The translations under genes were made by a program, and so were the position numbers. From contig NZ_LT859959.1 in the NCBI RefSeq assembly GCF_900176205.1, positions 682,001 to 746,000 of the forward strand: 64,000 nt of DNA. Reading direction: 5' to 3'. Below, in pieces: positions 34,231 through 43,083 of this stretch (its first letter is position 1; every line of letters starts with the position of its first letter). The notes under the pieces were generated by a model. That model did not search any database, was not told the origin of the DNA, and worked only from the letters and a program-made list of their open reading frames with translations. The stretch is from Bradyrhizobium sp. ORS 285. Its GTDB lineage: Bacteria > Pseudomonadota > Alphaproteobacteria > Rhizobiales > Xanthobacteraceae.

Positions 34231-35469
34231 ATGGCCGACAATCTCATGGCCGACAAGTCTGTTGCCGCGATCCCGTCGCAACGCCCCAGCGTTCCGGCAA
34301 GCCTGTTCGTCGTGTGCTTCGCGCTCGCTTGCATCAACGCCGCGTTCTTTCCCGCTGGGCTGTTATCCGGCATCTGGATCTGGGGCGCCGACGGTCTCGG
34401 CATCCCGACCGACTTCGTCAATGTCTGGGCCGCGGGCAAGCTGGTGCTTCAGGGCCATCCGGCATTGGCGTGGGACTGGGATGTGCAGCGCCAGCTCGAG
34501 CTCGATCTGTTGAAGCAGGATTTCCCGGGCTATTTCGCCTGGCACTATCCGCCGCCGTTCCTGTTCGTCGCCGCGTTCCTCGCGCAGTTTCCCTACATCA
34601 CGGGCTTTGCCGGTTGGGTCTATGCGAGCTTCATTCCGTTCGCGCTCGCCATGCGCGCCATCGTCGGCCGCGGCTTCGGCCTGCTGCTCGCCGCCGGCTT
34701 CCCGGCGCTGTTCTCGAATGCGCTGGTTGGCCAGAACGGATGCCTCACGGCAGCCCTGGTCGGCGGCACGCTGTATTGGCTGCCGGTGCGCCCTGTGCTG
34801 GCCGGAATTTGCCTGGGGCTTCTGACCTACAAGCCGCAGTACGGGCTGCTCTTTCCGGTCGTGCTGATCGCCACCCAGCGCTGGACGGCGGTCGTCTCTG
34901 CCACTGTCACTGCGCTGGTGCTCGCCGTGGCGTCGCTTGTGGCGTTCGGTCTCGACAGCTGGCAGGCCTTCTTCCATTGGCTGCCGATGTTCTCGCAGGC
35001 GTTCCTGACCGAGGGCAAGGCGACCTGGTGGAAGCTGCAGAGCCTGTTCTCGCTGGTGCGCTATTTCGGCGGCTCGGAAGCGCTCGGCTGGACCTTCCAA
35101 TGGGTCCTGACGGCGGCGGTCGCGGTGGTGCTGGTGACGCTGTGGCGCAGCCGGGTGCGTTATTCGCTGAAGGCGGCGGCCCTGGCGATCGGGCTGCTGC
35201 TGACCACGCCCTATCTGTTCATGTACGACATGATGGTGCAGGCGATTGCCGTGGCCTGGCTGGTGCGGATTGGCCTGCATGACGGCTTCCGGCGCTATGA
35301 GCTGCCGGCGTTCGGCTGCATCGCGGCGCTGCAGATCACCTTCATGCTGACCGGCATTCCGCTCGGTCTCGCGGCCAATCTCCTGGTCGGCGGCCTTGTG
35401 CTGGCCCGCGCCGGATCATGGTGGCGGCGGCAGCCGGTGAGCTCGCAGACGGCGCTCGCAGCGGCCTGA
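34231..35469 (+). CDS. GT87/DUF2029-type polytopic glycosyltransferase
   Basis: 412 residues, about ten membrane helices. The first periplasmic loop has an Asp within GIPTDFVNVWAAGKLVLQGH, and WHYPPPFLFVAAFL and LTYKPQYGLLFPVVLIA follow, the arrangement of DUF2029/GT87 (GT-C) mannosyltransferase-like proteins that use polyprenyl-phosphate sugars. ATG 34231 follows GCGAGG; a second Met is five codons later. The acceptor is unknown, but hopanoid, lipid or envelope glycan are possible. TetR gene follows. Confidence 0.85.
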   Translation: MADNLMADKSVAAIPSQRPSVPASLFVVCFALACINAAFFPAGLLSGIWIWGADGLGIPTDFVNVWAAGKLVLQGHPALAWDWDVQRQLELDLLKQDFPGYFAWHYPPPFLFVAAFLAQFPYITGFAGWVYASFIPFALAMRAIVGRGFGLLLAAGFPALFSNALVGQNGCLTAALVGGTLYWLPVRPVLAGICLGLLTYKPQYGLLFPVVLIATQRWTAVVSATVTALVLAVASLVAFGLDSWQAFFHWLPMFSQAFLTEGKATWWKLQSLFSLVRYFGGSEALGWTFQWVLTAAVAVVLVTLWRSRVRYSLKAAALAIGLLLTTPYLFMYDMMVQAIAVAWLVRIGLHDGFRRYELPAFGCIAALQITFMLTGIPLGLAANLLVGGLVLARAGSWWRRQPVSSQTALAAA

Positions 35470-35514
35470 CATCCGCGCAGGGCTGCCGAGCCGTGATTCC
35501 GCTTGTCTTCTTTC

Positions 35515-35530
35515 CTGAACAGGTGTTCAG
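35515..35530. promoter_or_regulatory. perfect palindrome, likely TetR operator
   Basis: CTGAACA-GG-TGTTCAG, 16 bp, 96 bp before the TetR ATG at 35626. TGAACA-type half-sites are common among TetR/AcrR operators. Probably autoregulatory. Confidence 0.6.
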
Positions 35531-35625
35531 TTCTTTCAGCGATTTGCGAGGGTCACCCTCCAAAAACACTGAACCAGCGTTCGCCGGGCGTTTCCTGGAC
35601 GGACGTGTCCGGGACGAGAAGCGCC

Positions 35626-36300
35626 ATGGTCTATCGGCGAACCCATCAGGTCGTAAAACGGCTGGCGGCCCGCCGCAGCGCGATTCTGGCCGCCGCGCGT
35701 GAAGCCGCAGCCGAAGGCGGCATGTCCGCCGTCCAGATCGCGCCCGTCGCGGTGCGGGCCAATGTCGCGGCCGGAACCGTGTACCGCTATTTCCCATCCA
35801 AGGCGGACCTGATTTCCGAGTTGATCGCCGAGGTGTCGCGAGACGAGCTGACGGCGGTCCGCCGCGCCGCCGATGCCGCGCCCGGCCCGTCCTCGGCGCT
35901 CGCGGCCGCGGTCTCCACAGTCGCCGTCCATGTGCTGTCGCAGCGCAAGCTCGCCTGGGGCATCCTGGCCGAGCCGGTCGATGTCGACGTCACGGCGTCG
36001 CGCATCGCCAGCCGCCGCGAGATCGTCGGCGAGATCGCCTCCCGCATCGACGCCGCCGTGCGCGCCGGCCACCTTCCGGCGCAGGACACCCAGCTCGCGG
36101 CCACCGCGCTGCTCGGCGCATTGCACGAGGCCCTGGTCGGGCCGCTGGCCACCGACACGCTCGACGATCCCGCCAAGCTGCGTGACACCGTCCAGGCCGT
36201 CACCCTGCTGGCGCTGCGCGCGGTCGGCGTGATGGATGCCCGCGCCCGCGGCCTGGTGGTGCAGGCGGTGCTGCCGGTGAAGAGCCTGGTCGGCGCCTGA
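35626..36300 (+). CDS. TetR family regulator
   Basis: 224 residues from ATG 35626; 41 upstream in-frame codons run back through the palindrome and are dropped. Helix-turn-helix at about 12-60 (ARRSAILAAAREAAAEGGMS ... VAVRANVAAGTVYRYFPSKADLISEL). The C-terminal region is an Ala-rich helical ligand domain. Probably represses itself through the palindrome at 35515. Neighbours are two polytopic membrane proteins, so envelope or efflux control is possible. Confidence 0.9.
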   Translation: MVYRRTHQVVKRLAARRSAILAAAREAAAEGGMSAVQIAPVAVRANVAAGTVYRYFPSKADLISELIAEVSRDELTAVRRAADAAPGPSSALAAAVSTVAVHVLSQRKLAWGILAEPVDVDVTASRIASRREIVGEIASRIDAAVRAGHLPAQDTQLAATALLGALHEALVGPLATDTLDDPAKLRDTVQAVTLLALRAVGVMDARARGLVVQAVLPVKSLVGA

Positions 36301-36407
36301 GCCGGGCCAGCGGGCATCCACTTAAGCAAGGATTCATGCCTCGCCGCCATGGTCGGGGGCGGCGCCGGACGGCCGCCGCTCGCAGGTCCCCAGCGTTTCC
36401 TCAACCG

Positions 36408-38018
36408 ATGTCCACTGCACGCACACATCCGGCCACGTGGTTCGTGATCGCCGGATCGGCGATGGCCGGCGCACTCTATGCCTATGTCGCCGGCGAGGAC
36501 ATCAACTGGGACTGGCAGAACTATCACGACTACGGCGCCTTCGCGCTCGTGCATGGCCGCTTCGACGTCGATGTCGCGCCTGGGGGCTTTCAGACCTTCC
36601 TCAATCCCCTGGTCTATTTGCTGCCCTATGTGCTTCGCCACAGCCTGTCCGCGCCTTGGTGGGGACTGGCCCTCGGTGCGCTCCACGGGCTCAACCTTGC
36701 GCTGATCTGGTGGGTGACGCGGGTGCTGCTCGGGCGCGCAGCCGATGCTTTCACGATCACCGCGGCCGTGCTCATCGCAGCGCTCAGCCCCATGGCCTTG
36801 TCCGAAGTCGGCACCAGCTTTGCGGACATCCTGACCGCGATCCCAATTCTGATCGGGGTCGCGCTGATCTTCCGCGACGACGAGGATGGCGGCCGGCGCT
36901 TTTTCATCGCTGGCCTGCTGATGGGCGCCGCCACCGGACTGAAGCTGACCAACGCCGTTTTCCTGGTCGGCGCCGGCGTTTCGCTGCTGCTGGTCGCGCG
37001 GCCGCTGCTCGCGCTGACAGCATTCGGTGCCGGCAGCGCGCTCGCTGGAATCGTGACGGCAGGGCCCTGGGCGCTGAAGATGGCGCGCGAGTTCGGCAGC
37101 CCGCTCTATCCGTTCTACAACACGATCTTCCGCTCGCCCGAGGCGCCGCTGGGCTCGATTGCCGACACGCGCTTCTTGCCGCAAGGTCTGCTCGACGCGC
37201 TCGCTTACCCCTTCTACTGGCTGGTCGGAGTGCATCCCTCGTCGGAATCGCCGTTCCGCGATCCGCGCTTTGCGGTGGTCATCGTGCTGCTGATCGCGCT
37301 GGTGGTCACCGCGCTCTGGCAGAAGCGTGAGGTGCTGACGCTGCGTGACCGGCGCCTCATCATCCTGTTCTGCGTCAGCTATGTCCTGTGGATGCTGGCC
37401 TTCTCGATTCAGCGTTATCTGATCCCGCTCGAGCTGCTCGCGGCGCCGCTGATCGTGCTGTTGCTCGTGCGTCTGATCGATGCCTGGCGCGAGCAGGCCG
37501 CCCCGGAGAGGCCGTCACGGAGCGTCCAGGTGGTGGTACTGATTGCAGCGGCCGCTGTCGCGCTCGGCTCGCAGCCGAGCGACTGGGGACGCAGGCCGTG
37601 GTCCGATCCGTATCGGCCGCAACTTGCGCAGGCGTTGCAGCAGCCGGCCACGTTCCTGATGCTGCAAAAGCCGTTCGGCTATCTCGCTGCGCTGCTGCCG
37701 GAAGGCTCGCGCTTTTATCAGCTGGCGGAGATCGTCGTTCCGATCGTTCCCGGCGGAGTGCTGGATCGCCGCGTTCGCAGCGGACTGTCCGATCCGCTGC
37801 CCGGTGGGATCTGGGCGCTGTACTTTGCCAACAGCCGGCCGGACTACCAGCCGCGCCTCGAACTGCTTGCCGATTACGATCTCAGGATCGATGAGACGCG
37901 CCCTTGCGAGCACCTCTGGGCGCCTGACAAAGTCGAGGTCATGGCCTGTCCGGTCGTGCGGGGGGCGATCTCTGCTGCATCGACGGCCGGCCTGAAGCCG
38001 GCCAGCCGCGCCGACTGA
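36408..38018 (+). CDS. large polytopic membrane protein, GT-C-like
   Basis: 536 residues from ATG 36408, with about ten membrane helices and a C-terminal periplasmic tail. Features recalling GT-C glycosyltransferases are the early acidic loop (AYVAGEDINWDWQNYHDYGA), GAATGLKLTNAVFLVGAG, and AREFGSPLYPFYNTIF before the later helices. I do not recognise a named family. The start at 36336 would add a low-complexity Arg-rich stretch. Its stop is 5 bp from the pykA stop (convergent). Confidence 0.75.
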   Translation: MSTARTHPATWFVIAGSAMAGALYAYVAGEDINWDWQNYHDYGAFALVHGRFDVDVAPGGFQTFLNPLVYLLPYVLRHSLSAPWWGLALGALHGLNLALIWWVTRVLLGRAADAFTITAAVLIAALSPMALSEVGTSFADILTAIPILIGVALIFRDDEDGGRRFFIAGLLMGAATGLKLTNAVFLVGAGVSLLLVARPLLALTAFGAGSALAGIVTAGPWALKMAREFGSPLYPFYNTIFRSPEAPLGSIADTRFLPQGLLDALAYPFYWLVGVHPSSESPFRDPRFAVVIVLLIALVVTALWQKREVLTLRDRRLIILFCVSYVLWMLAFSIQRYLIPLELLAAPLIVLLLVRLIDAWREQAAPERPSRSVQVVVLIAAAAVALGSQPSDWGRRPWSDPYRPQLAQALQQPATFLMLQKPFGYLAALLPEGSRFYQLAEIVVPIVPGGVLDRRVRSGLSDPLPGGIWALYFANSRPDYQPRLELLADYDLRIDETRPCEHLWAPDKVEVMACPVVRGAISAASTAGLKPASRAD

Positions 38019-38023
38019 TCAGC

Positions 38024-39460
38024 TCACAGATGGGCCTCGCTCGACGGCCCGACATAGGCGATGCGCACCATGTTGGTGGTGCCGGGCGTGCCGAGCGGCA
38101 CGCCGGCGACGACGATGACGCGCTGGCCGGCGCGCACGAAGCCGTCACGGAACGCGATCGAGCCGGCGCGCTCCACCATGTCGTCCTGGTCGCGGGCATC
38201 CTCCGCGACGACGCAATGCACGCCCCACACGACCGACAGTCGGCGGCCCGTCGCGAGGTTGGGGGTGATTGCGACCACCGGCGGCTTGGCCCGCTCGCGC
38301 GCGACGCGCACCGCCGTCGAACCCGACGAGGTCCAGCAGATGATGGCGGGCAGATCGAGATTTTCGGCGATACGCCGCGCGGCTTCCGCGATCGCATCAC
38401 CAGCGGTCGATTCCGGTTCGGGGCGCTGGGCCGCGATCACCGAGCGATAGACGGTGTCGCGTTCCACCTCCTCGCCGATCCGGTTCATGGTCGCGACTGC
38501 CTCGACCGGGAATTTGCCGGCGGCCGATTCGGCCGACAGCATGATCGCATCGGCGCCCTCGTAGACCGCGGTGGCAACGTCCGAGACTTCGGCGCGTGTC
38601 GGCACCGGCGACTGGATCATCGATTCCAGCATCTGCGTCGCGACCACCACCGGCTTGCCGGCACGACGCGCGAGCCGCGTCATCTGCTTCTGCAGGCCGG
38701 GGACGCGCTCCAGCGGCAGCTCGACGCCCAGATCGCCGCGCGCCACCATCAGGGCGTCGGAGACGTCGACGATGTCGTTGAGCCGCTCGATCGCCTGCGG
38801 CTTCTCGATCTTGGACATCACGGCGGCGCGGCCGCGGATGATCTTCTTGGCCTCCAGCACGTCATCGGCGCGCTGCACGAAAGACAGTGCGATCCAGTCG
38901 ATGCCGATGTTCAGGGCCGCTTCGAGGTCAGCGCGGTCCTTCGGCGTCATCGCCGAGACCGGCAGGTCGGTGTCGGGCAGGCTGACGCCCTTGCGATCGG
39001 ACATCTTGCCGCCAATCACGACGCGGGTGACGGCGCGGGTGGGAGAGGTCTCCTCCGCGATCAGCCGCACCTTGCCGTCGTCGAGCAGCAGGGCGTGGCC
39101 GGGCTGCAGGGCGGCCAGGATTTCCGGATGCGGCAGGTACACGCGAGTCGTGTCGCCCGGAGTCTTGTCGGAATCGAGTACGAAGCTCTGGCCGTTGTTC
39201 AGCTGGACCGGGCCTTCCGCGAATGTACCGAGCCGCAGCTTCGGACCCTGCAGGTCGACCAGGATGCCGATGGGACGGCCATAGCTCGCTTCGACGCTGC
39301 GGATCGTGGCCACCAGCTCCCGCAGCTTGTCGTGCGGGGTGTGGCTCATGTTGATCCGGAAGATGTCGGCGCCGGCCTCGAACAGCTTGCGAATCATCGC
39401 GCTGTCCGACGAAGCGGGGCCGAGCGTGGCGAGGATCTTGATGCGGCGCAGCCGTCTCAT
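38024..39460 (-). CDS. pykA: pyruvate kinase
   Basis: 478 residues. Signature motifs in order: RIKILATLGPASS, ADIFRINMSHT, DLQGPKLRLGTF, the active-site region IDWIALSFVQRADDV, MSKIEKPQAIERL, MVARGDLGVELPLERVP, VATQMLESM and EGADAIMLSAESA. Converts phosphoenolpyruvate and ADP to pyruvate and ATP. The C-terminal allosteric domain is present (IICWTSSGSTAVRVARERAK). It overlaps the preceding DUF1036 gene by 4 bp (ATGA), so the two are co-transcribed. Confidence 0.97.
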   Translation of the reverse strand: MRRLRRIKILATLGPASSDSAMIRKLFEAGADIFRINMSHTPHDKLRELVATIRSVEASYGRPIGILVDLQGPKLRLGTFAEGPVQLNNGQSFVLDSDKTPGDTTRVYLPHPEILAALQPGHALLLDDGKVRLIAEETSPTRAVTRVVIGGKMSDRKGVSLPDTDLPVSAMTPKDRADLEAALNIGIDWIALSFVQRADDVLEAKKIIRGRAAVMSKIEKPQAIERLNDIVDVSDALMVARGDLGVELPLERVPGLQKQMTRLARRAGKPVVVATQMLESMIQSPVPTRAEVSDVATAVYEGADAIMLSAESAAGKFPVEAVATMNRIGEEVERDTVYRSVIAAQRPEPESTAGDAIAEAARRIAENLDLPAIICWTSSGSTAVRVARERAKPPVVAITPNLATGRRLSVVWGVHCVVAEDARDQDDMVERAGSIAFRDGFVRAGQRVIVVAGVPLGTPGTTNMVRIAYVGPSSEAHL

Positions 39461-40050
39461 GGCTTGGGCGCTTGCCCCGAGGGCAGGCCGGATCCGGCAG
39501 GCGGCGCCGCCTGCGGGCCGTTGGGCAGACCCGGCATGTTGCCTCCTGGACCGAGGGTGCCCGGGATGCCCGGCACGCGCTGCTGTGCCGGCTGCTCATT
39601 GGCTTCGGTCAGCTGCACCGTCCAGGCACGCTGGTCGCCGGTGTCGACCTCGAAGAAGCCGGTGCGATCGAAGCCGCGGGCCAGGCAGTTGTCGGTGCCC
39701 TTGATGGTGAACTCCTTGTCGCGGGAGCACATGAAGGCCTGTCCCGACCACTCGCCGCCGCGGTCATAGTCCAGCGCATAGATGTAGTAATAGCGCGCGA
39801 CCAGCGTGCCCTTGAGCAGGGTTTCGCAGCTGCGAGAGGAAACGTTCCACCAGCCCTCGGTGGTCCAGCCCTCCGCGTCCTTGTAGCCGAGGGCGATCCC
39901 GACCCGGCTGGAGGTGTTGTTGCAGAGCCGGAAATCGGCCGCCGCCGGGCTCGCTGACAGACAGAGCGCGACAAGCCCGAGCAGCGAAAGCAGTCCGAAA
40001 CCGGGGCGGCGGGGAATGCGATGCACGATGGCGGATATTTTGGGGATCAT
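39457..40050 (-). CDS. DUF1036 secreted protein
   Basis: 197 residues. Signal peptide (GLLSLLGLVALCLSASPAAA), then the DUF1036 core: FRLCNNTSSRVGIALGYKD, GWTTEGWWNVSSRSCETLL, YYYIYALDYDRGGEWSG and FMCSRDKEFTI. Cys residues suggest disulfides in the periplasm. The Pro/Gly-rich tail is disordered. Upstream of and overlapping pykA, an arrangement conserved in several alphaproteobacteria. Function unknown. Confidence 0.92.
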   Translation of the reverse strand: MIPKISAIVHRIPRRPGFGLLSLLGLVALCLSASPAAADFRLCNNTSSRVGIALGYKDAEGWTTEGWWNVSSRSCETLLKGTLVARYYYIYALDYDRGGEWSGQAFMCSRDKEFTIKGTDNCLARGFDRTGFFEVDTGDQRAWTVQLTEANEQPAQQRVPGIPGTLGPGGNMPGLPNGPQAAPPAGSGLPSGQAPKP

Positions 40051-40251
40051 TGCGCGACGCTATATCAATCGATGCACGATGTCGCGTGACTTGGCCGCGG
40101 CTGTCAACGGCGAGGCGATCGGCGCGAGGGCGGATCCGATCAAGCTCCTGAAGCCGCCTGACGGTGCTGCGATATGGCCAAACCAGCGACGTAGCCGCAT
40201 GATATAGCAGATCTCCGTCGCGGCGCGGAACATGGAACGAAAGAGACGATC

Positions 40252-40548
40252 ATGGACAGCACCACCCGAACCGAACTCGAAGCGGCTGCCTTCCGCAGGC
40301 TGATCGAACATCTCCGAAGCCGAACCGACGTTCAGAACATCGATCTGATGAATCTGGCGGGGTTCTGCCGAAACTGCCTGTCCAATTGGCTGAAGGACGC
40401 CGCCGACGCAAAGGGCGCCGCGATGACCAAGGACGAGAGCCGCGAGGCCGTCTACGGCATGCCCTATGACGAGTGGAAGGCGAAGTATCAGCGCGAGGCC
40501 AGTGCCGAGCAGCTCGAGACGATGAAGAAGGTGCATCCGGGCCATTGA
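40252..40548 (+). CDS. DUF1244 protein
   Basis: 98 residues. The DUF1244 signature covers almost the whole chain: AFRRLIEHLRSRTDVQNIDL, MNLAGFCRNCLSNWL and YGMPYDEWKAKYQREA. The conserved Cys pair in FCRNCLSNW suggests metal or redox binding. Small soluble protein of unknown function, commonly near gapR and pyruvate kinase in this order. Divergent from the DUF1036-pykA operon. Confidence 0.95.
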   Translation: MDSTTRTELEAAAFRRLIEHLRSRTDVQNIDLMNLAGFCRNCLSNWLKDAADAKGAAMTKDESREAVYGMPYDEWKAKYQREASAEQLETMKKVHPGH

Positions 40549-40793
40549 GCCCGGCGGCCGCAGGCTCGCACCATCCGCGAATCGTATGGCTGTCCGGCCA
40601 GCGTGGAAAACGCAAGCCGCGTGGCCGATGTTGTTGCTCGGTGGCCGGCCGGCCCCAACAAGATGTGGGCGCATCTGTGGATGAGGCTGATGTCGCCTTG
40701 ACGCAGGGCCCGCCAGATTTGAGGGTCGCGGCGAACACGCGGCGCTCTGACGGCGCCCTCATTGGACACACGAGTTCCACTCAGGAGTAACAG

Positions 40794-41069
40794 ATGGCCA
40801 CCTCCGCCGCCGCGAAGGACGACGACTCGCCCGCGACCCGCTTCGCCGTAGATCAGCTCAAGTCGATCATCGAGCGCATCGAGCGGCTGGAGGAGGAGAA
40901 GAAGGCGATCTCCGAGGACATCAAGGACGTCTATGCCGAGAGCAAGGGCAACGGCTTCGACGTCAAGGCCCTGCGTACGATCATCCGGCTGCGCAAGCAG
41001 GACCCGAACGAGCGTGAGGAAGAAGAGAGCATTCTCGAGACCTACATGCAGGCGCTCGGCATGATCTGA
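40794..41069 (+). CDS. gapR: GapR (DUF2312/UPF0335), overtwisted-DNA-binding nucleoid protein
   Basis: 91 residues. Matches DUF2312 throughout: [40 protein letters not shown] and [19 protein letters not shown]. In Caulobacter, GapR encircles overtwisted DNA ahead of replication forks and transcription, and stimulates topoisomerases. The helical coiled-coil N-terminus and basic patch are preserved. A 245-bp leader lies upstream in which no further gene is seen; the promoter was not identified with confidence. Ends at a bidirectional terminator. Confidence 0.94.
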   Translation: MATSAAAKDDDSPATRFAVDQLKSIIERIERLEEEKKAISEDIKDVYAESKGNGFDVKALRTIIRLRKQDPNEREEEESILETYMQALGMI

Positions 41070-41101
41070 GCGCTCGCCGCGCTCACATCGTTACAACGTC
41101 G

Positions 41102-41137
41102 AAAATGCCTCGCGACTCAGTCAGCGCGGGGCATTTT
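41102..41137. terminator. bidirectional terminator between gapR and the DUF882 gene
   Basis: AAAATGCC-T-CGCG ... CGCG-G-GGCATTTT: a 12-bp stem with A-rich and T-rich flanks, usable on both strands. Confidence 0.85.
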
Positions 41138-41173
41138 AGCGTGGGGAATTTTGCACGGGCCTTCGATCGACGG

Positions 41174-42823
41174 TCAGCGCAAAGCTGCGGCGCGCATCGT
41201 GAAGGATTTGGTCTCGAGCTTGATGATCGCCGGCCCGCTGAACTGGTCATAGCTCAGTCCCGGGATCGGCTCGGCGGCGAAGGTCATCGCCAGCGTCGTC
41301 TGCGGCTTGACGAAATAGCTGCGCATGACCGTCAGATCGAGGTCGCCCATTTTCGTGACCGACATCGACGACGATGCGCTCGGCGTCAGCATGATCGCCC
41401 GCATCCATGTGGAATCCGGACCCTTGGCGGCCGACACCCGCGTGGCCATCGTGATCAGGGCGTCCGAGTTCTGAGCCGCCTTTGCGTTGGACTCAGGGGC
41501 AGGGGCGGCAGATCGCGTGGCCGCCGGACGGGAGTTGCGCACCGGAATCGGCGTGGTGGCGGCATTGCTGCGATCCGGCGGAGTCGGCGGAGCGAAGGCC
41601 ATGGCCTGCATCAGGCTCGCATTTTGCGGCTGGTCGATCGCCGACAGCGCCCGGCGCGCGGTGATCGCGGCAACCTGCTCGGGCGTCGCCTGCTTCGGTG
41701 TGCTCGGGTTCTCACCCCAGAAGCCGCGGGCATTGATGATATCGGCGACACTCTTCGGCGCGCCGTCCCGGTCGCCGCCATTGATCGCACTGGTGGTCTC
41801 GGATTTTGTCTCCGGCTTTGCTGCCGGCTGCTGGACCGCCTGCGCATCCGCGGAGGCGAGCTGAAGGGCATTGGCAATCTTGCCGCGGGCCGTCGCCGGC
41901 TTGCTGTCCGCCGAGCGGTCGGCGTTGCGGCTGTCCTTGTCAGCCGTCTTCTCGACGGCCTTGGCGCTGAGCGCGGCGGTCTGGACCGGCTTGGCGTCGG
42001 CCTTGCTGTCGCTCTCGCCGGATTCTTCGTCATCCTCGCTCGGACGGCCGCGGAACAGGCGTGCCAGCAGGTTCGATCCGCCGGACGAGGCATCATCGCC
42101 GGAGCCGCGCTTCTCGATCTCGGCCTTGGCCAGCTCATAGCCCTTCAGCGGCACGCCATTGGTCGGAACGTGGACGGTCTTGCCGTCGGGGAAGACGCGG
42201 GCGAGCTGGTCGGCGGTCATGCGCGGCCAGTGGCGGATGTTGCCGGTGTCGAGATGGACGAAGGGCGAGCCGGAGGTCGGATAGAAGCCGACGCCGCCGC
42301 GCTGCAGGCGCAGGCCGGCGTAGCGGATCTGCTCCAGCGGCACGCCCGGGATATAGAAATCCATCGCATGGCCGAGCATGTGCTGGCTGTGCCGGGCCAC
42401 ACCGGTATGGGCCGAGCGGCGGCGCAGCATCGAGTTCGTGGCAGGCGAGCGGTACGACGAGATGATCTGGATCGGCTGCTTGCCGTCGACGTCGCGATAG
42501 ACTTCCCAGAGAATGTCGAACAGGCGGCGGTCCATGACCGTCTGGTCCTGGGTGCGCCAGTCCCGCAGGAAATAGTTGAGCTTCTTCAGCGCGTCCTCGT
42601 CGTAACGGCCTTCGCGCTTGAAGGTGACGGTCAGGTCTTCGCCGGAGTGGGTGTGGTGGAAGGAGAGGGTGCGGGTGTCGTTGAGGGCCTCGGCGTCACG
42701 GATGGCGCCCGCTCCCAGCAGGAGGAGCAACGACGCGAGGCCGGTGCGGCAGACGGCGTTCCATGCCGTTCTCGGCAGTGAACGCGATTGGCGCGCGAAA
42801 ACAGACAGCAAGATGCAGCCCAC
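41174..42823 (-). CDS. DUF882/YcbK-like M15 zinc peptidase with long tail
   Basis: 549 residues, GTG start. N-terminal signal or anchor (TGLASLLLLLGAGA), then an M15A/DUF882 domain (about 50-215): SYRSPATNSMLRRR, zinc motif HSQHMLGHAMDFYIPG (about 140-155) and FVHLDTG (about 190). Family members (MepK/YcbK) are murein endopeptidases that cut cross-links. The remaining 330 residues are a low-complexity Ala/Lys/Ser-rich region ending in a conserved beta-rich segment. It lies downstream of the L,D-transpeptidase but behind a terminator. Confidence 0.88.
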   Translation of the reverse strand: MGCILLSVFARQSRSLPRTAWNAVCRTGLASLLLLLGAGAIRDAEALNDTRTLSFHHTHSGEDLTVTFKREGRYDEDALKKLNYFLRDWRTQDQTVMDRRLFDILWEVYRDVDGKQPIQIISSYRSPATNSMLRRRSAHTGVARHSQHMLGHAMDFYIPGVPLEQIRYAGLRLQRGGVGFYPTSGSPFVHLDTGNIRHWPRMTADQLARVFPDGKTVHVPTNGVPLKGYELAKAEIEKRGSGDDASSGGSNLLARLFRGRPSEDDEESGESDSKADAKPVQTAALSAKAVEKTADKDSRNADRSADSKPATARGKIANALQLASADAQAVQQPAAKPETKSETTSAINGGDRDGAPKSVADIINARGFWGENPSTPKQATPEQVAAITARRALSAIDQPQNASLMQAMAFAPPTPPDRSNAATTPIPVRNSRPAATRSAAPAPESNAKAAQNSDALITMATRVSAAKGPDSTWMRAIMLTPSASSSMSVTKMGDLDLTVMRSYFVKPQTTLAMTFAAEPIPGLSYDQFSGPAIIKLETKSFTMRAAALR

Positions 42824-43010
42824 CCCGTCGACGAGCGTTTACTCGAATACCCTCTTGCGGCCCGTCCGGCGGAAGAGAGAGGAAACGCTTACCTAAGGCG
42901 GGATGGTTAAGGGATACTCACCGGCCCGCCCCCCCAATTACCCTTAACATATACTCTTGAGTGTGGCGAAAAAGAGCCATCGAATCGTGGTTGATCATTG
43001 TGGTTAACCT

Positions 43011-43043
43011 AAAGCAAAGGCCCCGCCGGACGGCGAGGCCTTT
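43011..43043 (-). terminator. terminator after the L,D-transpeptidase gene
   Basis: Read on the minus strand: AAAGGCC ... GGCCTTT with an inner GCCG/CGGC pair, followed by TTTGCTTT-like sequence (GCTTTAGG). Confidence 0.75.
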
Positions 43044-43083
43044 GATCTCAAATCGGAATTTGATTCGGCGCTGAGGGCGCCGA

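Noticed and set aside
38030..39769. A 579-codon plus-strand open frame
   Set aside because: Antisense shadow of pykA and the DUF1036 gene.
41105..42781. A 558-codon plus-strand open frame
   Set aside because: Antisense shadow of the DUF882 peptidase gene; Arg-rich with no motifs.
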